DNA of 41,066 nucleotides, taken from positions 1 to 41,066 of IMG/VR virus record IMGVR_UViG_3300035670_000514; one strand, written 5' to 3'. The first letter of the stretch is position 1. Every line of letters begins with the position of its first letter. The stretch comes from a virus. This document shows positions 1 to 6,059 of the stretch, in pieces. The position numbers and the translations under genes are program-made. Below the pieces are notes generated by a model, which saw only the letters and a program-made list of their open reading frames with translations, was not told the origin of the DNA and did not search any database.

Positions 1-855
1 CAGCGCCGCCGCGCCGTGGGCTTGCAGCATATCGCGCACCCAGCCAGCGGCGGCATCATCCGTGCCGAAGTCCACGTCACCGTTGGTCATCAAACCCGGC
101 ACCGCCACGAAGTCAGCGGCACCCGTCAGCTGGCGCACCAGCGACGGCGCGACCCGACAATGCTCCTCAAAACTGCCCAGCCAGCGCACCGTTCCGTGAT
201 CCTGCCAGCCGCCCACAGTTTCCAGCGCCGCAAAGGCGGCGCGGCGCAGTGCTTCGGGCGAACACAAAAGCCACGCCGCCCGCGCCACGTCCAGCGGCGC
301 GGTGTCCAGCCGCACAGCCATGCAAGCGGGCTTGTCAGCGCCGTTTCGCGCCGCGAAGTAAACCCACAAGTCAACCGGGCGGGTGGCGGCGGCGATGCGG
401 GCGAAGGCCAGCGCCGCCGCGCCACGGCGCGCAATTGTCGTTTCATTGACTGACTGTGACACGCCCAGTTCAAGCGCCACAGTCAGCGGTGCGGCGTCAT
501 CCAGCTGACGCACCCGCCGCCGCATAGTCAGCGGCGCGCCCGCCAGATAAGCGGGGACGTTAGGCGCACCGCCCGCCACGCTGTCTACGGTGCGCCAGCG
601 GCGCGATTGGACGCCCACGGCATCCTCAAAGCGCGCCAGCATCGCGTCAGCCAGCGCCACCCGCTTCACGTCACCGCCGCGCGCGCGGCGCAGCGTCAGC
701 GCGGCGCTAGCACCCACCCAGCTGTCACCGTCCCGCTCTGTCCAATTGCGGGCGGTGCTGCCCGCCAGCGCGTCAGCAAAAGCCGCTGGGCTGTCAAAGC
801 GCGCACCCGGCACCGCACCCCATTTAGTCCCGCCGTCCACAGTCACCGTCAGCAT
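1..855 (-). CDS. DUF7192-like phage protein, C-terminus beyond window
   Basis: This leftward reading frame starts with ATG at 855 and is still open at base 1, so at least 285 residues are visible and the C-terminus is missing. The start overlaps the stop of the upstream ATPase gene by one base (TAATG), so translation is probably coupled. Visible features are WTERDGDSW near residue 38, then GGAPNVPAYLAGAPLTMRR and a following RRGAAALAFARI...VDLWVYF stretch. This order (a GG.P.VP.YLAG.P..MRR block, then an RRGAA helix and a V.LWV strand) is what I remember from DUF7192 proteins of phages, which often accompany AAA ATPase and VWA (CobT-like) genes. The function is unknown. No catalytic motif is visible. 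The family call comes from memory of the pattern and is moderately sure; that the frame is coding is well supported by the coupling and by its clean length. Confidence 0.7.
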   Translation of the reverse strand, partial: MLTVTVDGGTKWGAVPGARFDSPAAFADALAGSTARNWTERDGDSWVGASAALTLRRARGGDVKRVALADAMLARFEDAVGVQSRRWRTVDSVAGGAPNVPAYLAGAPLTMRRRVRQLDDAAPLTVALELGVSQSVNETTIARRGAAALAFARIAAATRPVDLWVYFAARNGADKPACMAVRLDTAPLDVARAAWLLCSPEALRRAAFAALETVGGWQDHGTVRWLGSFEEHCRVAPSLVRQLTGAADFVAVPGLMTNGDVDFGTDDAAAGWVRDMLQAHGAAAL

Positions 856-2060
856 TATGCCACCTCAATTTGCTTGCGCTGGGCATCAGTCAGCCCAGCA
901 AGGTAAGTCAGCTGGGCGGCGCGATCCGGCGTCATGCCCGCCCGGATTAGCGCCGCGCCGTGGACGCTGGCGCGCGGCGTGATTAGCACTTTAAGCCCAG
1001 CTTTCACCGCCGCCGCCCGCGCGCGCTGCACCCGCGCCGCCCAGTCAGGATTACCACAGCTGGCGGTTTCAAGCTTGTCATCATAGGCCCAGTCCAGCCG
1101 CACCCAGCGGTCCAAAAAAGCGCCGTCCAGCTTATTCCGCCCGATGTATTCGGCAGTTGCGCCGTGGCCCCATGTATTCCCGGCACCGATGCAAACAAAG
1201 TCAGCGTGGCGCGTGATAGTCTCGCCCGTGGGCAGCGTCATAGCACCGTTATCCAGCGGGCCGTTCAAGGTGGTGGTCAGATTGGCGTCAGAGCTGTCCA
1301 CCTCGTCCAGCAAACACAGCCCGCCGTCCCGATAGAACCGGGTGAACGGCGTTTCGTGAAACGTCCCGGCAGCGTCCACAAAGCCCAGCAATTCGTGCGG
1401 TTGCATCATGGCACCCATTGCAGCGAAAGACAGGCCCAGTGCTTCGGCAGCTTGGCGGGCGGCGGTGGTTTTGCCAGATCCAGCTGGGCCAGCGATCCAA
1501 GCGTTGAGACGCTGCCCGCTGGGCTTGCGGGCGGTGACGATAGAAATCAGATCGGCCAGCATGGGATGCCGGGTCGGCGGCAGTTCAGCACCCAGCCGCT
1601 GGCCGTCCCGATCCACCACCAGCAAGCTGGGCGCGGCGGCTTCCAAGTCAGAAACGCGCGCTTCCAGCGCCGCCACGGCGTCGGCAGTGCCAGCGCCAGC
1701 ACCAGCCAGCGCGCCAGCGATTGCCGCCGTGATAGTTTGGGCCAGTGCGGCAGCGTCCACGCCGCCAGCGGGTGCGGTTGGTGCGGCGGCAGTTACCGGG
1801 CGGCGGTTGTCAAACAGGCCAGCGGGTGCGGTGGGTGCGGTATAGGTCACAGTCTCGTTCTCCTCTGTATCGGTTGCGGCGGCAGCGCCGCCCAGAATTG
1901 CGGTTACGTCCAAGCCAAGGTGCCGCGCCACGTCCACGGCGCGCGCTGATCCAAGGGATGCAGTGTCAACGCCGTGGGTGCGGCGGTATGCTGCCCAGTC
2001 AGGATGGGCAGCGATAGCGCGGCGCAGTGCGGCGCGCTGTGCATTTGAAATCGCTGTCAT
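855..2060 (-). CDS. MoxR/CobS-type AAA+ ATPase
   Basis: A 401-aa AAA+ ATPase. The N-terminal ~60 residues are a small helical domain (NAQRAALRRAIAAHPDW...HLGLDVTAILGG), followed by an Ala/Thr/Pro-rich linker and a short coiled coil. The AAA core holds Walker A GPAGSGKT (about residues 191-198), Walker B CLLDEVDSS (Asp252-Glu253), sensor-1 CIGAGNT and an Arg-finger-like DGAFLDRWVRLDW. This arrangement is that of MoxR/CbbQ/CobS ATPases, which remodel partner proteins, usually with a VWA-domain protein. I chose the ATG at 2060 because it overlaps the stop of the 29-aa peptide gene (TGATG); a GTG at 2108 in the same frame would overlap that gene entirely. The partner is probably the DUF7192-like protein downstream, plus whatever lies left of the window. 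The substrate is unknown. Confidence 0.85.
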   Translation of the reverse strand: MTAISNAQRAALRRAIAAHPDWAAYRRTHGVDTASLGSARAVDVARHLGLDVTAILGGAAAATDTEENETVTYTAPTAPAGLFDNRRPVTAAAPTAPAGGVDAAALAQTITAAIAGALAGAGAGTADAVAALEARVSDLEAAAPSLLVVDRDGQRLGAELPPTRHPMLADLISIVTARKPSGQRLNAWIAGPAGSGKTTAARQAAEALGLSFAAMGAMMQPHELLGFVDAAGTFHETPFTRFYRDGGLCLLDEVDSSDANLTTTLNGPLDNGAMTLPTGETITRHADFVCIGAGNTWGHGATAEYIGRNKLDGAFLDRWVRLDWAYDDKLETASCGNPDWAARVQRARAAAVKAGLKVLITPRASVHGAALIRAGMTPDRAAQLTYLAGLTDAQRKQIEVA

Positions 2061-2149
2061 CACAGCACCCACAAGCCAAGGGCAAGCAAGCCAAACAAGA
2101 CGGCGCACCCAGCGGCGGCGTCCAGATAGTCAAAAAGAGTAGGTTTCAT
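2060..2149 (-). CDS. 29-aa single-pass membrane peptide
   Basis: A short gene with ATG at 2149 preceded by AGGA nine bases upstream. The peptide is MKPTLFDYLDAAAG followed by a hydrophobic stretch CAVLFGLLALGLWVL that could span the membrane once. Its TGA overlaps the ATG of the AAA ATPase, which argues that it is translated and coupled. It is the first gene after the leftward promoter near 2229. Function unknown; it might anchor or signal to the ATPase complex, but that is inference. Confidence 0.5.
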   Translation of the reverse strand: MKPTLFDYLDAAAGCAVLFGLLALGLWVL

Positions 2150-2201
2150 GATCGGTCATCCTATGCAGAGCCGCGCCACGGATTGCGGGCGGTGACACAG
2201 A

Positions 2202-2229
2202 TTTATCCGATATTTTAAGTCACAGTCAA
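2202..2229 (-). promoter_or_regulatory. Leftward promoter for the left arm
   Basis: On the minus strand TTGACT (2229-2224) is followed by a 16-bp spacer and GATAAA (2207-2202). The -35 lies in an extended sequence, TATAGCTTGAC, that recurs at the other leftward promoter near 40805. It would start transcription just ahead of the 29-aa peptide gene. Confidence 0.5.
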
Positions 2230-2268
2230 GCTATACTCTGCATCAATGAATTCAATGTGTTGCGCGTA

Positions 2269-2282
2269 TTAACGGCCGTTAA
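2269..2282. repeat. 14-bp perfect palindrome
   Basis: TTAACGGCCGTTAA reads the same on both strands. It lies about 40 bp upstream of the leftward -35 and contains one of the five GTTAAC sites of the control region. A dimeric regulator site is the simple reading. Confidence 0.5.
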
Positions 2283-2334
2283 CACTCCTGAAAAACTGCA
2301 TTTTCGCCCCTAATGAAATCAAACAGTTATGAAT

Positions 2335-2405
2335 GTTAACAGCGCAATGCCATATGGCACTGCGCAAGGTGCTTTACTACACTGCGCAGCAACTAAAGGG
2401 TTGCT
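2335..2405 (+). repeat. Structured control element, copy 1
   Basis: Starts with GTTAAC, then AGCGCAATGC, a TGCCATATGGCA palindrome, stem CTGCGCA/TGCGCAG (2360-2366 with 2383-2389) around the loop AGGTGCTTTACTACAC, and then stem AGCAACT/GGTTGCT (2388-2394 with 2399-2405) closed by an AAAG loop. A second copy at 3074-3147 has the same order and the same loops. It may be an untranslated RNA or a DNA site that extrudes a hairpin. Confidence 0.55.
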
Positions 2406-2764
2406 CGCGCGCGCGCGGAGCGCACCCGCTCGCACCCCGTTGCCCTAGGGGTTCAGAAGGCCAGCAAAGGGCAGGGGAAAAGCCCGGTTGCATGTCATGT
2501 GAAGGGCGAGAAAGGGCGAAAGGGTGCGAAAGAGGGCCGCTAAAGGGGCAACTAAGGGCAAGGGGCGGGGCAGGTATAGGCAAGGGGCGAGTTTGCGCTG
2601 TATGGGCCGCTTTCGCGCACCTATCGGAAAGCATACCAATTGAATACCAATATACTAAACATGTTAACGATATGTGCGCGCCTGCCCATCACGCGACGCT
2701 GCGCTGTCACCGGGCGGCGCTGCGGGACTGTTCACATGTTAAACAAAGTCAAGTCAGACATAGT

Positions 2765-2795
2765 TTAACGCTATTCCTTTCAGGAATAGCGTTAA
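2765..2795. repeat. 13-bp inverted repeat (hairpin)
   Basis: TTAACGCTATTCC and GGAATAGCGTTAA are exact reverse complements separated by TTTCA. No T-run follows on either strand, so it is not a typical terminator. It sits directly beside the AGTCAGGGC iterons, which suggests an origin or operator function. Confidence 0.6.
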
Positions 2796-2803
2796 CGCAG
2801 CGC

Positions 2804-2889
2804 AGTCAGGGCCGCAGTCAGGGCGAGTCAGGGCAAGTCAGGGCCAATAAAACAAGGGGATTTGGCCTAGTCAGGGCCGCAGTCAGGGC
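2804..2889 (+). repeat. Six AGTCAGGGC iterons
   Basis: Exact copies of AGTCAGGGC start at 2804, 2816, 2826, 2836, 2869 and 2881. The spacings (12, 10, 10, 33, 12) are close to whole helical turns, so a protein could bind all copies on one face. The core AGTCAGGG also appears singly in coding sequence elsewhere in the window. Confidence 0.7.
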
Positions 2890-2944
2890 CTGACTTGGTC
2901 GCGCGACCCCCCACCCGGGTCGGTCGGCGGGGGGCAGGATGATT

Positions 2945-2975
2945 TTGACACCTCGACAGGGCGGCAGCTTAAAAT
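2945..2975 (+). promoter_or_regulatory. Possible rightward promoter
   Basis: TTGACA (2945-2950) and TAAAAT (2970-2975) are near-consensus but 19 bp apart, slightly long. A transcript from here would carry the second structured element as a leader of the gene at 3228. Confidence 0.35.
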
Positions 2976-3073
2976 TTTTCGCGCACCAAAAATTTTTTCG
3001 CAGTAATTTCAGCGGCATAAGGAGATGTTTGCAATTCGTGCATCGTCAAGTTTGACTATGTAATCGCAAACTT

Positions 3074-3185
3074 GTTAACGAGCGCGATGCTTTAAGGCGT
3101 ATGCGCAAGGTGATTTACTACATCGCGCAGTCCACTAAAGAGTGGACAGCACGCGCAGGAGCGCTTTGCTGTCCCCAGTGGACAG
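3074..3185 (+). repeat. Structured control element, copy 2, with alternative stems
   Basis: Matches copy 1 from GTTAAC (3074) through AGCGCGATGC, stem TGCGC/GCGCA (3102-3106 with 3125-3129) and loop AAGGTGATTTACTACA. The second stem is GTCCACT/AGTGGAC (3130-3136 with 3141-3147) with the same AAAG loop. Stem letters differ from copy 1 but pairing is kept. Here the region extends: AGTGGACAG is repeated at 3177-3185, so GTCCACT can pair with either copy, and GGACAGCA/TGCTGTCC (3144-3151 with 3167-3174) forms a competing stem. The last copy overlaps the -35 of the promoter at 3179. Confidence 0.55.
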
Positions 3186-3208
3186 GTAGGGCGAAGTAAC
3201 TCTATACT
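3179..3208 (+). promoter_or_regulatory. Rightward promoter before the first late-arm gene
   Basis: TGGACA (3179-3184), 18-bp spacer, TATACT (3203-3208). The start would fall near 3215, leaving a very short leader with the ribosome site CAGGAGG just before ATG 3228. The -35 lies inside the AGTGGACAG repeat, so a protein bound to that repeat would block it. Confidence 0.5.
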
Positions 3209-3227
3209 CTGCTCAGGAGGTGCCATC

Positions 3228-3626
3228 ATGGGATCGAAGCTACAGTTGGTTCCTGCAAAGGACAGAGAAGGCGATGACGCGATTCAGCGGGCGGCGGTGC
3301 AGTCACGCTACGCGATGGATACGGTCAGTCAGAAGCTCTTGAAGGAGACAGGGCGGCGCGCTGCTCTGCGGCTCTTTGCGCTTTTGGGCGACGACGAGAA
3401 GTGGGATGCAGTTGGGCCGCGCAACCAGATCGCGTTGATTGAGACCGCGCTGACTCGGGCCTTTGGCCGCGTTGAGACTGTGACTGCTGATGAGAAGTTG
3501 GTCGGAGACAAGGACAGCGTGGCTGGTGCGCTGCCGTCCCACTTGCGCGCTTTGGCTGGCAGCCTCGACTTGCCGGAGCTTCGTGGAGCAAAGGCTGCGA
3601 CAAAAGTTGACGGCGAGGGCAACTGA
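3228..3626 (+). CDS. Unrecognised 132-aa protein, first gene of the rightward arm
   Basis: A mostly helical, charged protein with no motif I recognise. The start has a strong ribosome site (AGGAGG, 8 nt upstream). It has its own promoter with repeats over the -35 and is followed by a strong intrinsic terminator (3659-3709), so it behaves as a separately controlled unit rather than simply the head of the late operon. Two readings are open: a small terminase subunit, based on its place near the large terminase, or a regulator such as an antiterminator, based on the terminator and operator around it. No helix-turn-helix is obvious by eye. Confidence 0.8.
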   Translation: MGSKLQLVPAKDREGDDAIQRAAVQSRYAMDTVSQKLLKETGRRAALRLFALLGDDEKWDAVGPRNQIALIETALTRAFGRVETVTADEKLVGDKDSVAGALPSHLRALAGSLDLPELRGAKAATKVDGEGN

Positions 3627-3658
3627 GCGTAGTCTTCGCTCACCTCCCTTGGTTACTT

Positions 3659-3709
3659 CCTGCGGCTACCTGACCTCCTCCTCCCACGGTAGCCGCAGGT
3701 TCTCTTTTT
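3659..3709 (+). terminator. Strong rho-independent terminator
   Basis: CCTGCGGCTACC (3659-3670) pairs with GGTAGCCGCAGG (3688-3699), a perfect 12-bp stem with a 17-nt loop, followed by TTCTCTTTTT. It would stop transcription after the 132-aa gene unless overridden, so late genes need read-through or another promoter. Confidence 0.85.
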
Positions 3710-3720
3710 CAGGAGCCGAC

Positions 3721-3852
3721 ATGCCGCTGAAGTCAGGAAAGAGCCAGAAGGTCATCTCTGCGAACATTCGGACTGAGATGAAAGCTGGTAAGCCGCAGAA
3801 GCAGGCGATTGCCATTGCTTTGTCGAAAGCAGGAAAAGGACGGAAGAAATGA
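3721..3852 (+). CDS. 43-aa basic protein of a conserved aquatic-phage family
   Basis: MPLKSGKSQKVISANIRTE... followed by KPQKQAIAIALSKAGKGRKK. This Lys-rich small protein, with SQK.IS.NI.TE and KPQKQA.AIALS blocks, is familiar from many environmental phage genomes (sometimes annotated DUF6496-like). Function unknown; the charge suggests nucleic-acid or capsid binding. The ribosome site CAGGAG lies just after the terminator T-run. The gene overlaps the next by 4 bases (ATGA), starting a chain of four overlapping tiny genes. Confidence 0.75.
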   Translation: MPLKSGKSQKVISANIRTEMKAGKPQKQAIAIALSKAGKGRKK

Positions 3853-3950
3853 AGAAGCCGATGAAGTTTGCGCCCTGCAAGGGCTGCCCTACTCCTGCCA
3901 AATGCAAGGCTGCTGGTCGCTGCTTGGCTAAGGGCGGCTACAAGAAATGA
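3849..3950 (+). CDS. 33-aa four-cysteine peptide
   Basis: MKKPMKFAPCKGCPTPAKCK... with cysteines spaced C-x2-C-x5-C-x5-C, then AKGGYKK. The pattern suggests a very small zinc-binding knuckle, though no His is present. It overlaps its neighbours by 4 bases on each side (ATGA both times), good evidence for translation despite its size. Similar tiny CKGC peptides occur in aquatic phages. Function unknown. Confidence 0.65.
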   Translation: MKKPMKFAPCKGCPTPAKCKAAGRCLAKGGYKK

Positions 3951-4093
3951 GCAAGGGTCTGTACGCCAACATTCACGCAAAGCGTAAGCGCATTGAAGCT
4001 GGGTCTGGCGAGAAGATGCGGAAGGTCGGGTCTAAAGGCGCTCCGACCGCTGCTGCCTTCAAAGCCTCTGCCAAGACTGCGAAAAAGAAATGA
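3947..4093 (+). CDS. 48-aa basic protein
   Basis: Begins MSKGLYANIHAKRKRIEAGS and contains GEKMRKVGSKGAPTAAAFKA, ending AKTAKKK. The GLYANI.AK..RI..GSGEKMR..G..GAPT pattern is a known conserved small phage protein without assigned role. Strongly basic. It overlaps both neighbours by 4 bases in the chain between 3721 and the terminase. Confidence 0.7.
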   Translation: MSKGLYANIHAKRKRIEAGSGEKMRKVGSKGAPTAAAFKASAKTAKKK

Positions 4094-4335
4094 AGAAGCG
4101 CGGCCCTTCGTTGTCAGTTGGCCGTGGTGAGAAGCTGCCTGTCTCCAAAGGGGCTGGGCTGACTGCGAAGGGCAGGGCGAAGTATAACGCTGCCACTGGC
4201 TCGAATCTGAAAGCGCCTGCGCCCAATCCAAAGACTGAGGCAGATGCTGGACGCAAGAAGTCCTTCTGCGCTCGGTCGAGCGGTTGGACTGGGGAGCGCG
4301 GCAAGGCTGCGCGGAAGCGATGGAACTGTGACTGA
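4090..4335 (+). CDS. 81-aa DUF6321-like protein
   Basis: Contains GRGEKLPVSKGAGLTAKGRA and NAATGSNLKAPAPNPKTE, then KKSFCARSSG...KRW near the end. GLTAKGR..YN..TGSNLK.P with a C-terminal SF.AR segment is how I remember DUF6321 proteins of phages. Basic and probably a nucleic-acid or head-associated protein; function unproven. Its last 8 bases overlap the GTG start of the large terminase. Confidence 0.7.
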   Translation: MKKRGPSLSVGRGEKLPVSKGAGLTAKGRAKYNAATGSNLKAPAPNPKTEADAGRKKSFCARSSGWTGERGKAARKRWNCD

Positions 4336-5749
4336 CGACGATCAGCTATACGCAGCGTTAGTGGCGAAGTGTGCCGTAGACAGGTACTTCTTCGTCACTG
4401 AGATTTTAGGCGTCGAGAAAGTCGAAGACTGGCAGCGCGAGACGATGGCTGCTCTTGATGCTGGCGAGACGCGGATTTCGATCCGCTCTGGTAACGGCGT
4501 TGGGAAGACGGCTTTGTGCGCTTGGCTGTCTGTCCACTACCTGCTGTTCCGCGACGACGTAAAGATTCCTGTGACTGCGCCGTCGAGTAGTCAGTTAAAA
4601 GACGGTTTGATCCCAGAGACGAAGCGGTGGATTAGTCGGCTGCCAGAGTTTCTGCGCGTCCAGATCGAAATGACTGAGGATCGCATCCGGCGCGTACCGG
4701 GAGGCGACAACAACTTCATCTCCTTCCGTACTGCTCGCGCTGACTCGCCAGAAGCTCTTGCTGGTATCCACGCAAGCCACGTCATGGCGATTGTAGACGA
4801 AGCGAGCGGTGTGCCGGACATCGTCTTCGAGTTTGCCGAAGGCACGATGTCGTCGGCGGGTTCGATCTTTATCTTGATCGGCAACCCGACGCGACCGACT
4901 GGCTACTTCCACAAGACGCACTCAATCCTCAAGCACAAGTGGTTCACCAAGAAGGTGTCGTCCTTCGACAGCTCGCGTGTGACCCAAGACTTCGTTGACA
5001 ACATTGCGCTGACTTACGGCACTGGCTCCAACACCTACCGCTACAAGGTATTGGGAGAGTTCCCAGAGAGCGTGTCCGATACCGTCATTCCGAAGGAGCT
5101 GATTGATGGCGCATGGGGACGAGACGTTGAGGCACTGCGCGGCGCAGAGCGCGTTTGGGGTGTGGACCCCGGACGGGGCGGCGACCCTACAGGATTTTGC
5201 ATCCGCGCCGAAAACATGCTCGAAGAACTCGTCGAGTGGTACGACGCTGACCTCATGCGAGTCACAGGCCGAGTCAAAGAGCGTTGGGACCGGACGCCCG
5301 ATAAGGAGCGACCTGTTAGCATATACGTTGACTCCATCGGTCTTGGAGCCGGGGTTGCCGACCGCCTGCGAGAGCTGGGCCTTCCGGCTGTTGACGTAAA
5401 CGTCGCGGAATCGCCGTCGATGAAGGACCGCTTCACGCGATTGAGAGCGGAGCTGTGGTACGCAGTCAGGGATTGGCTGGAGCAACGAAATGTCGCGTTT
5501 CCGAAGGACTTGGCCCTTACTGAAAAGCTCATGGCGGAATTGGCGGAGCCTCAAGCGGTCTTTACGTCCACTGGCAAGGCAGATGTCGAGTCTAAGCAAG
5601 CGATGAAGCAGCGCGGGGTGCGGTCGCCCAACTTGGCCGACGCCCTGTGCCTGACTTTTGCTGGCGGCGGGGCGATTGCAGTCGGTCGGTCGAATGGCCG
5701 CAATAGCTGGAAAAAACCGTTAAACTGGATCGCACCGTCGATCTACTAA
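4328..5749 (+). CDS. terL: Terminase large subunit
   Basis: A 473-aa packaging motor. ATPase domain: Walker A SGNGVGKT at about residues 54-61 and Walker B VMAIVDEAS (Asp157-Glu158); ILIGNPTRPTG is the coupling motif. Nuclease domain: GVDPGRGGDP (Asp280), SIYVDSIGLGAG (Asp335) and NLADALCL near the C-terminus give the three acidic metal ligands of the RNase H fold. I start it at the GTG at 4328, which overlaps the previous gene; the upstream in-frame ATG at 4244 would add 28 residues that merely mirror the preceding gene in another frame. A complete, intact gene. Confidence 0.95.
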   Translation: MTDDDQLYAALVAKCAVDRYFFVTEILGVEKVEDWQRETMAALDAGETRISIRSGNGVGKTALCAWLSVHYLLFRDDVKIPVTAPSSSQLKDGLIPETKRWISRLPEFLRVQIEMTEDRIRRVPGGDNNFISFRTARADSPEALAGIHASHVMAIVDEASGVPDIVFEFAEGTMSSAGSIFILIGNPTRPTGYFHKTHSILKHKWFTKKVSSFDSSRVTQDFVDNIALTYGTGSNTYRYKVLGEFPESVSDTVIPKELIDGAWGRDVEALRGAERVWGVDPGRGGDPTGFCIRAENMLEELVEWYDADLMRVTGRVKERWDRTPDKERPVSIYVDSIGLGAGVADRLRELGLPAVDVNVAESPSMKDRFTRLRAELWYAVRDWLEQRNVAFPKDLALTEKLMAELAEPQAVFTSTGKADVESKQAMKQRGVRSPNLADALCLTFAGGGAIAVGRSNGRNSWKKPLNWIAPSIY

Positions 5750-5759
5750 GGAGAAAGAC

Positions 5760-5990
5760 ATGACAAAAGGCGAGTATCGCGTCGGCATCAACTTCAACCC
5801 GTCTGCTGATGCCACTGTCGGCAAGATCAAGCGCGCTGCGGCTGACTTAATTGACATGATTGAGTCGATAACGGCAAGCCACGGCGGCGACCAGTACAAC
5901 GAAGTAACGCGCCTGAAGGCGTTGGCTCAGACGGACATCGAAAGCGCTGCCATGTGGGCCGTCAAGGCCGCAACCAAACCCGCCCCGTAA
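5760..5990 (+). CDS. acb2: Acb2/Tad1-type cyclic-nucleotide sponge (anti-CBASS/anti-Thoeris)
   Basis: A 76-aa protein: YRVGINFNPSADATVGKIKR near the N-terminus and RLKALAQTDIESAAMWAVKA near the C-terminus, two helices joined by a short turn. The Y-R...FNPS....V..IK..aa.LID and LKALA.T.IE.AAMW.VKA blocks match what I know of the Acb2/Tad1 hairpin domain family (also DUF7681). Characterised members bind cyclic di- and trinucleotides of CBASS, and some bind Thoeris signals, shielding them from host effectors. The start has a good ribosome site (AAGGAG). It sits alone between terminase and portal in the late arm, an odd place for an anti-defence gene. Binding is not shown for this protein. Confidence 0.75.
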   Translation: MTKGEYRVGINFNPSADATVGKIKRAAADLIDMIESITASHGGDQYNEVTRLKALAQTDIESAAMWAVKAATKPAP

Positions 5991-5996
5991 GGTGCG

Positions 5997-6025
5997 TTGA
6001 CCGCATAGGCGCTGACTGGTAGGAT
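5997..6025 (+). promoter_or_regulatory. Weak promoter candidate before the head genes
   Basis: TTGACC (5997-6002), 17-bp spacer, TAGGAT (6020-6025), in the 69-bp gap after the Acb2-like gene. It could supply late transcription after the terminator at 3659, but the -10 is poor. Confidence 0.3.
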
Positions 6026-6059
6026 GCGGCAGTCAGAACTGTCAGCTTGGAGGCTGGAC

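Larger units (their letters stand above)
2150..3227. other. Non-coding control region between divergent arms
   Basis: About 1.08 kb with no convincing gene: the open frames across it are rich in low-complexity Arg/Ala/Gly and have no ribosome-binding sites. It separates leftward and rightward transcription. It holds a 14-bp palindrome, two copies of a structured element, a 13-bp hairpin, six AGTCAGGGC iterons, an AT-rich patch (2970-3005) with AAAATTTTTCGC repeated twice, and promoter-like sequences in both directions. GTTAAC occurs five times (2278, 2335, 2663, 2791, 3074), where about one in 4 kb is expected. This combination suits a replication origin plus an early/late switch, although nothing here proves which. 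Confidence 0.8.

Noticed and set aside
126-473. 115-aa open frame on the minus strand
   Set aside because: Out of frame with the DUF7192-like gene that covers the same bases and is coupled to the ATPase gene.
1164-1949. 261-aa open frame on the plus strand
   Set aside because: Antisense to the AAA ATPase in GC-rich DNA where stops are rare.
2333-2893. 186-aa open frame in the control region
   Set aside because: Low-complexity Arg/Gly composition, no ribosome site, and it covers repeats and hairpins.
3030-3190. tRNA or tmRNA gene
   Set aside because: The stems do not form a cloverleaf and there is no T-loop GTTCRA sequence or CCA end in the right place.
4244-4327. ATG 4244 as the terminase start
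   Set aside because: The 28 extra residues lie wholly within the DUF6321-like gene in another frame; GTG 4328 begins at the usual terminase N-terminus.
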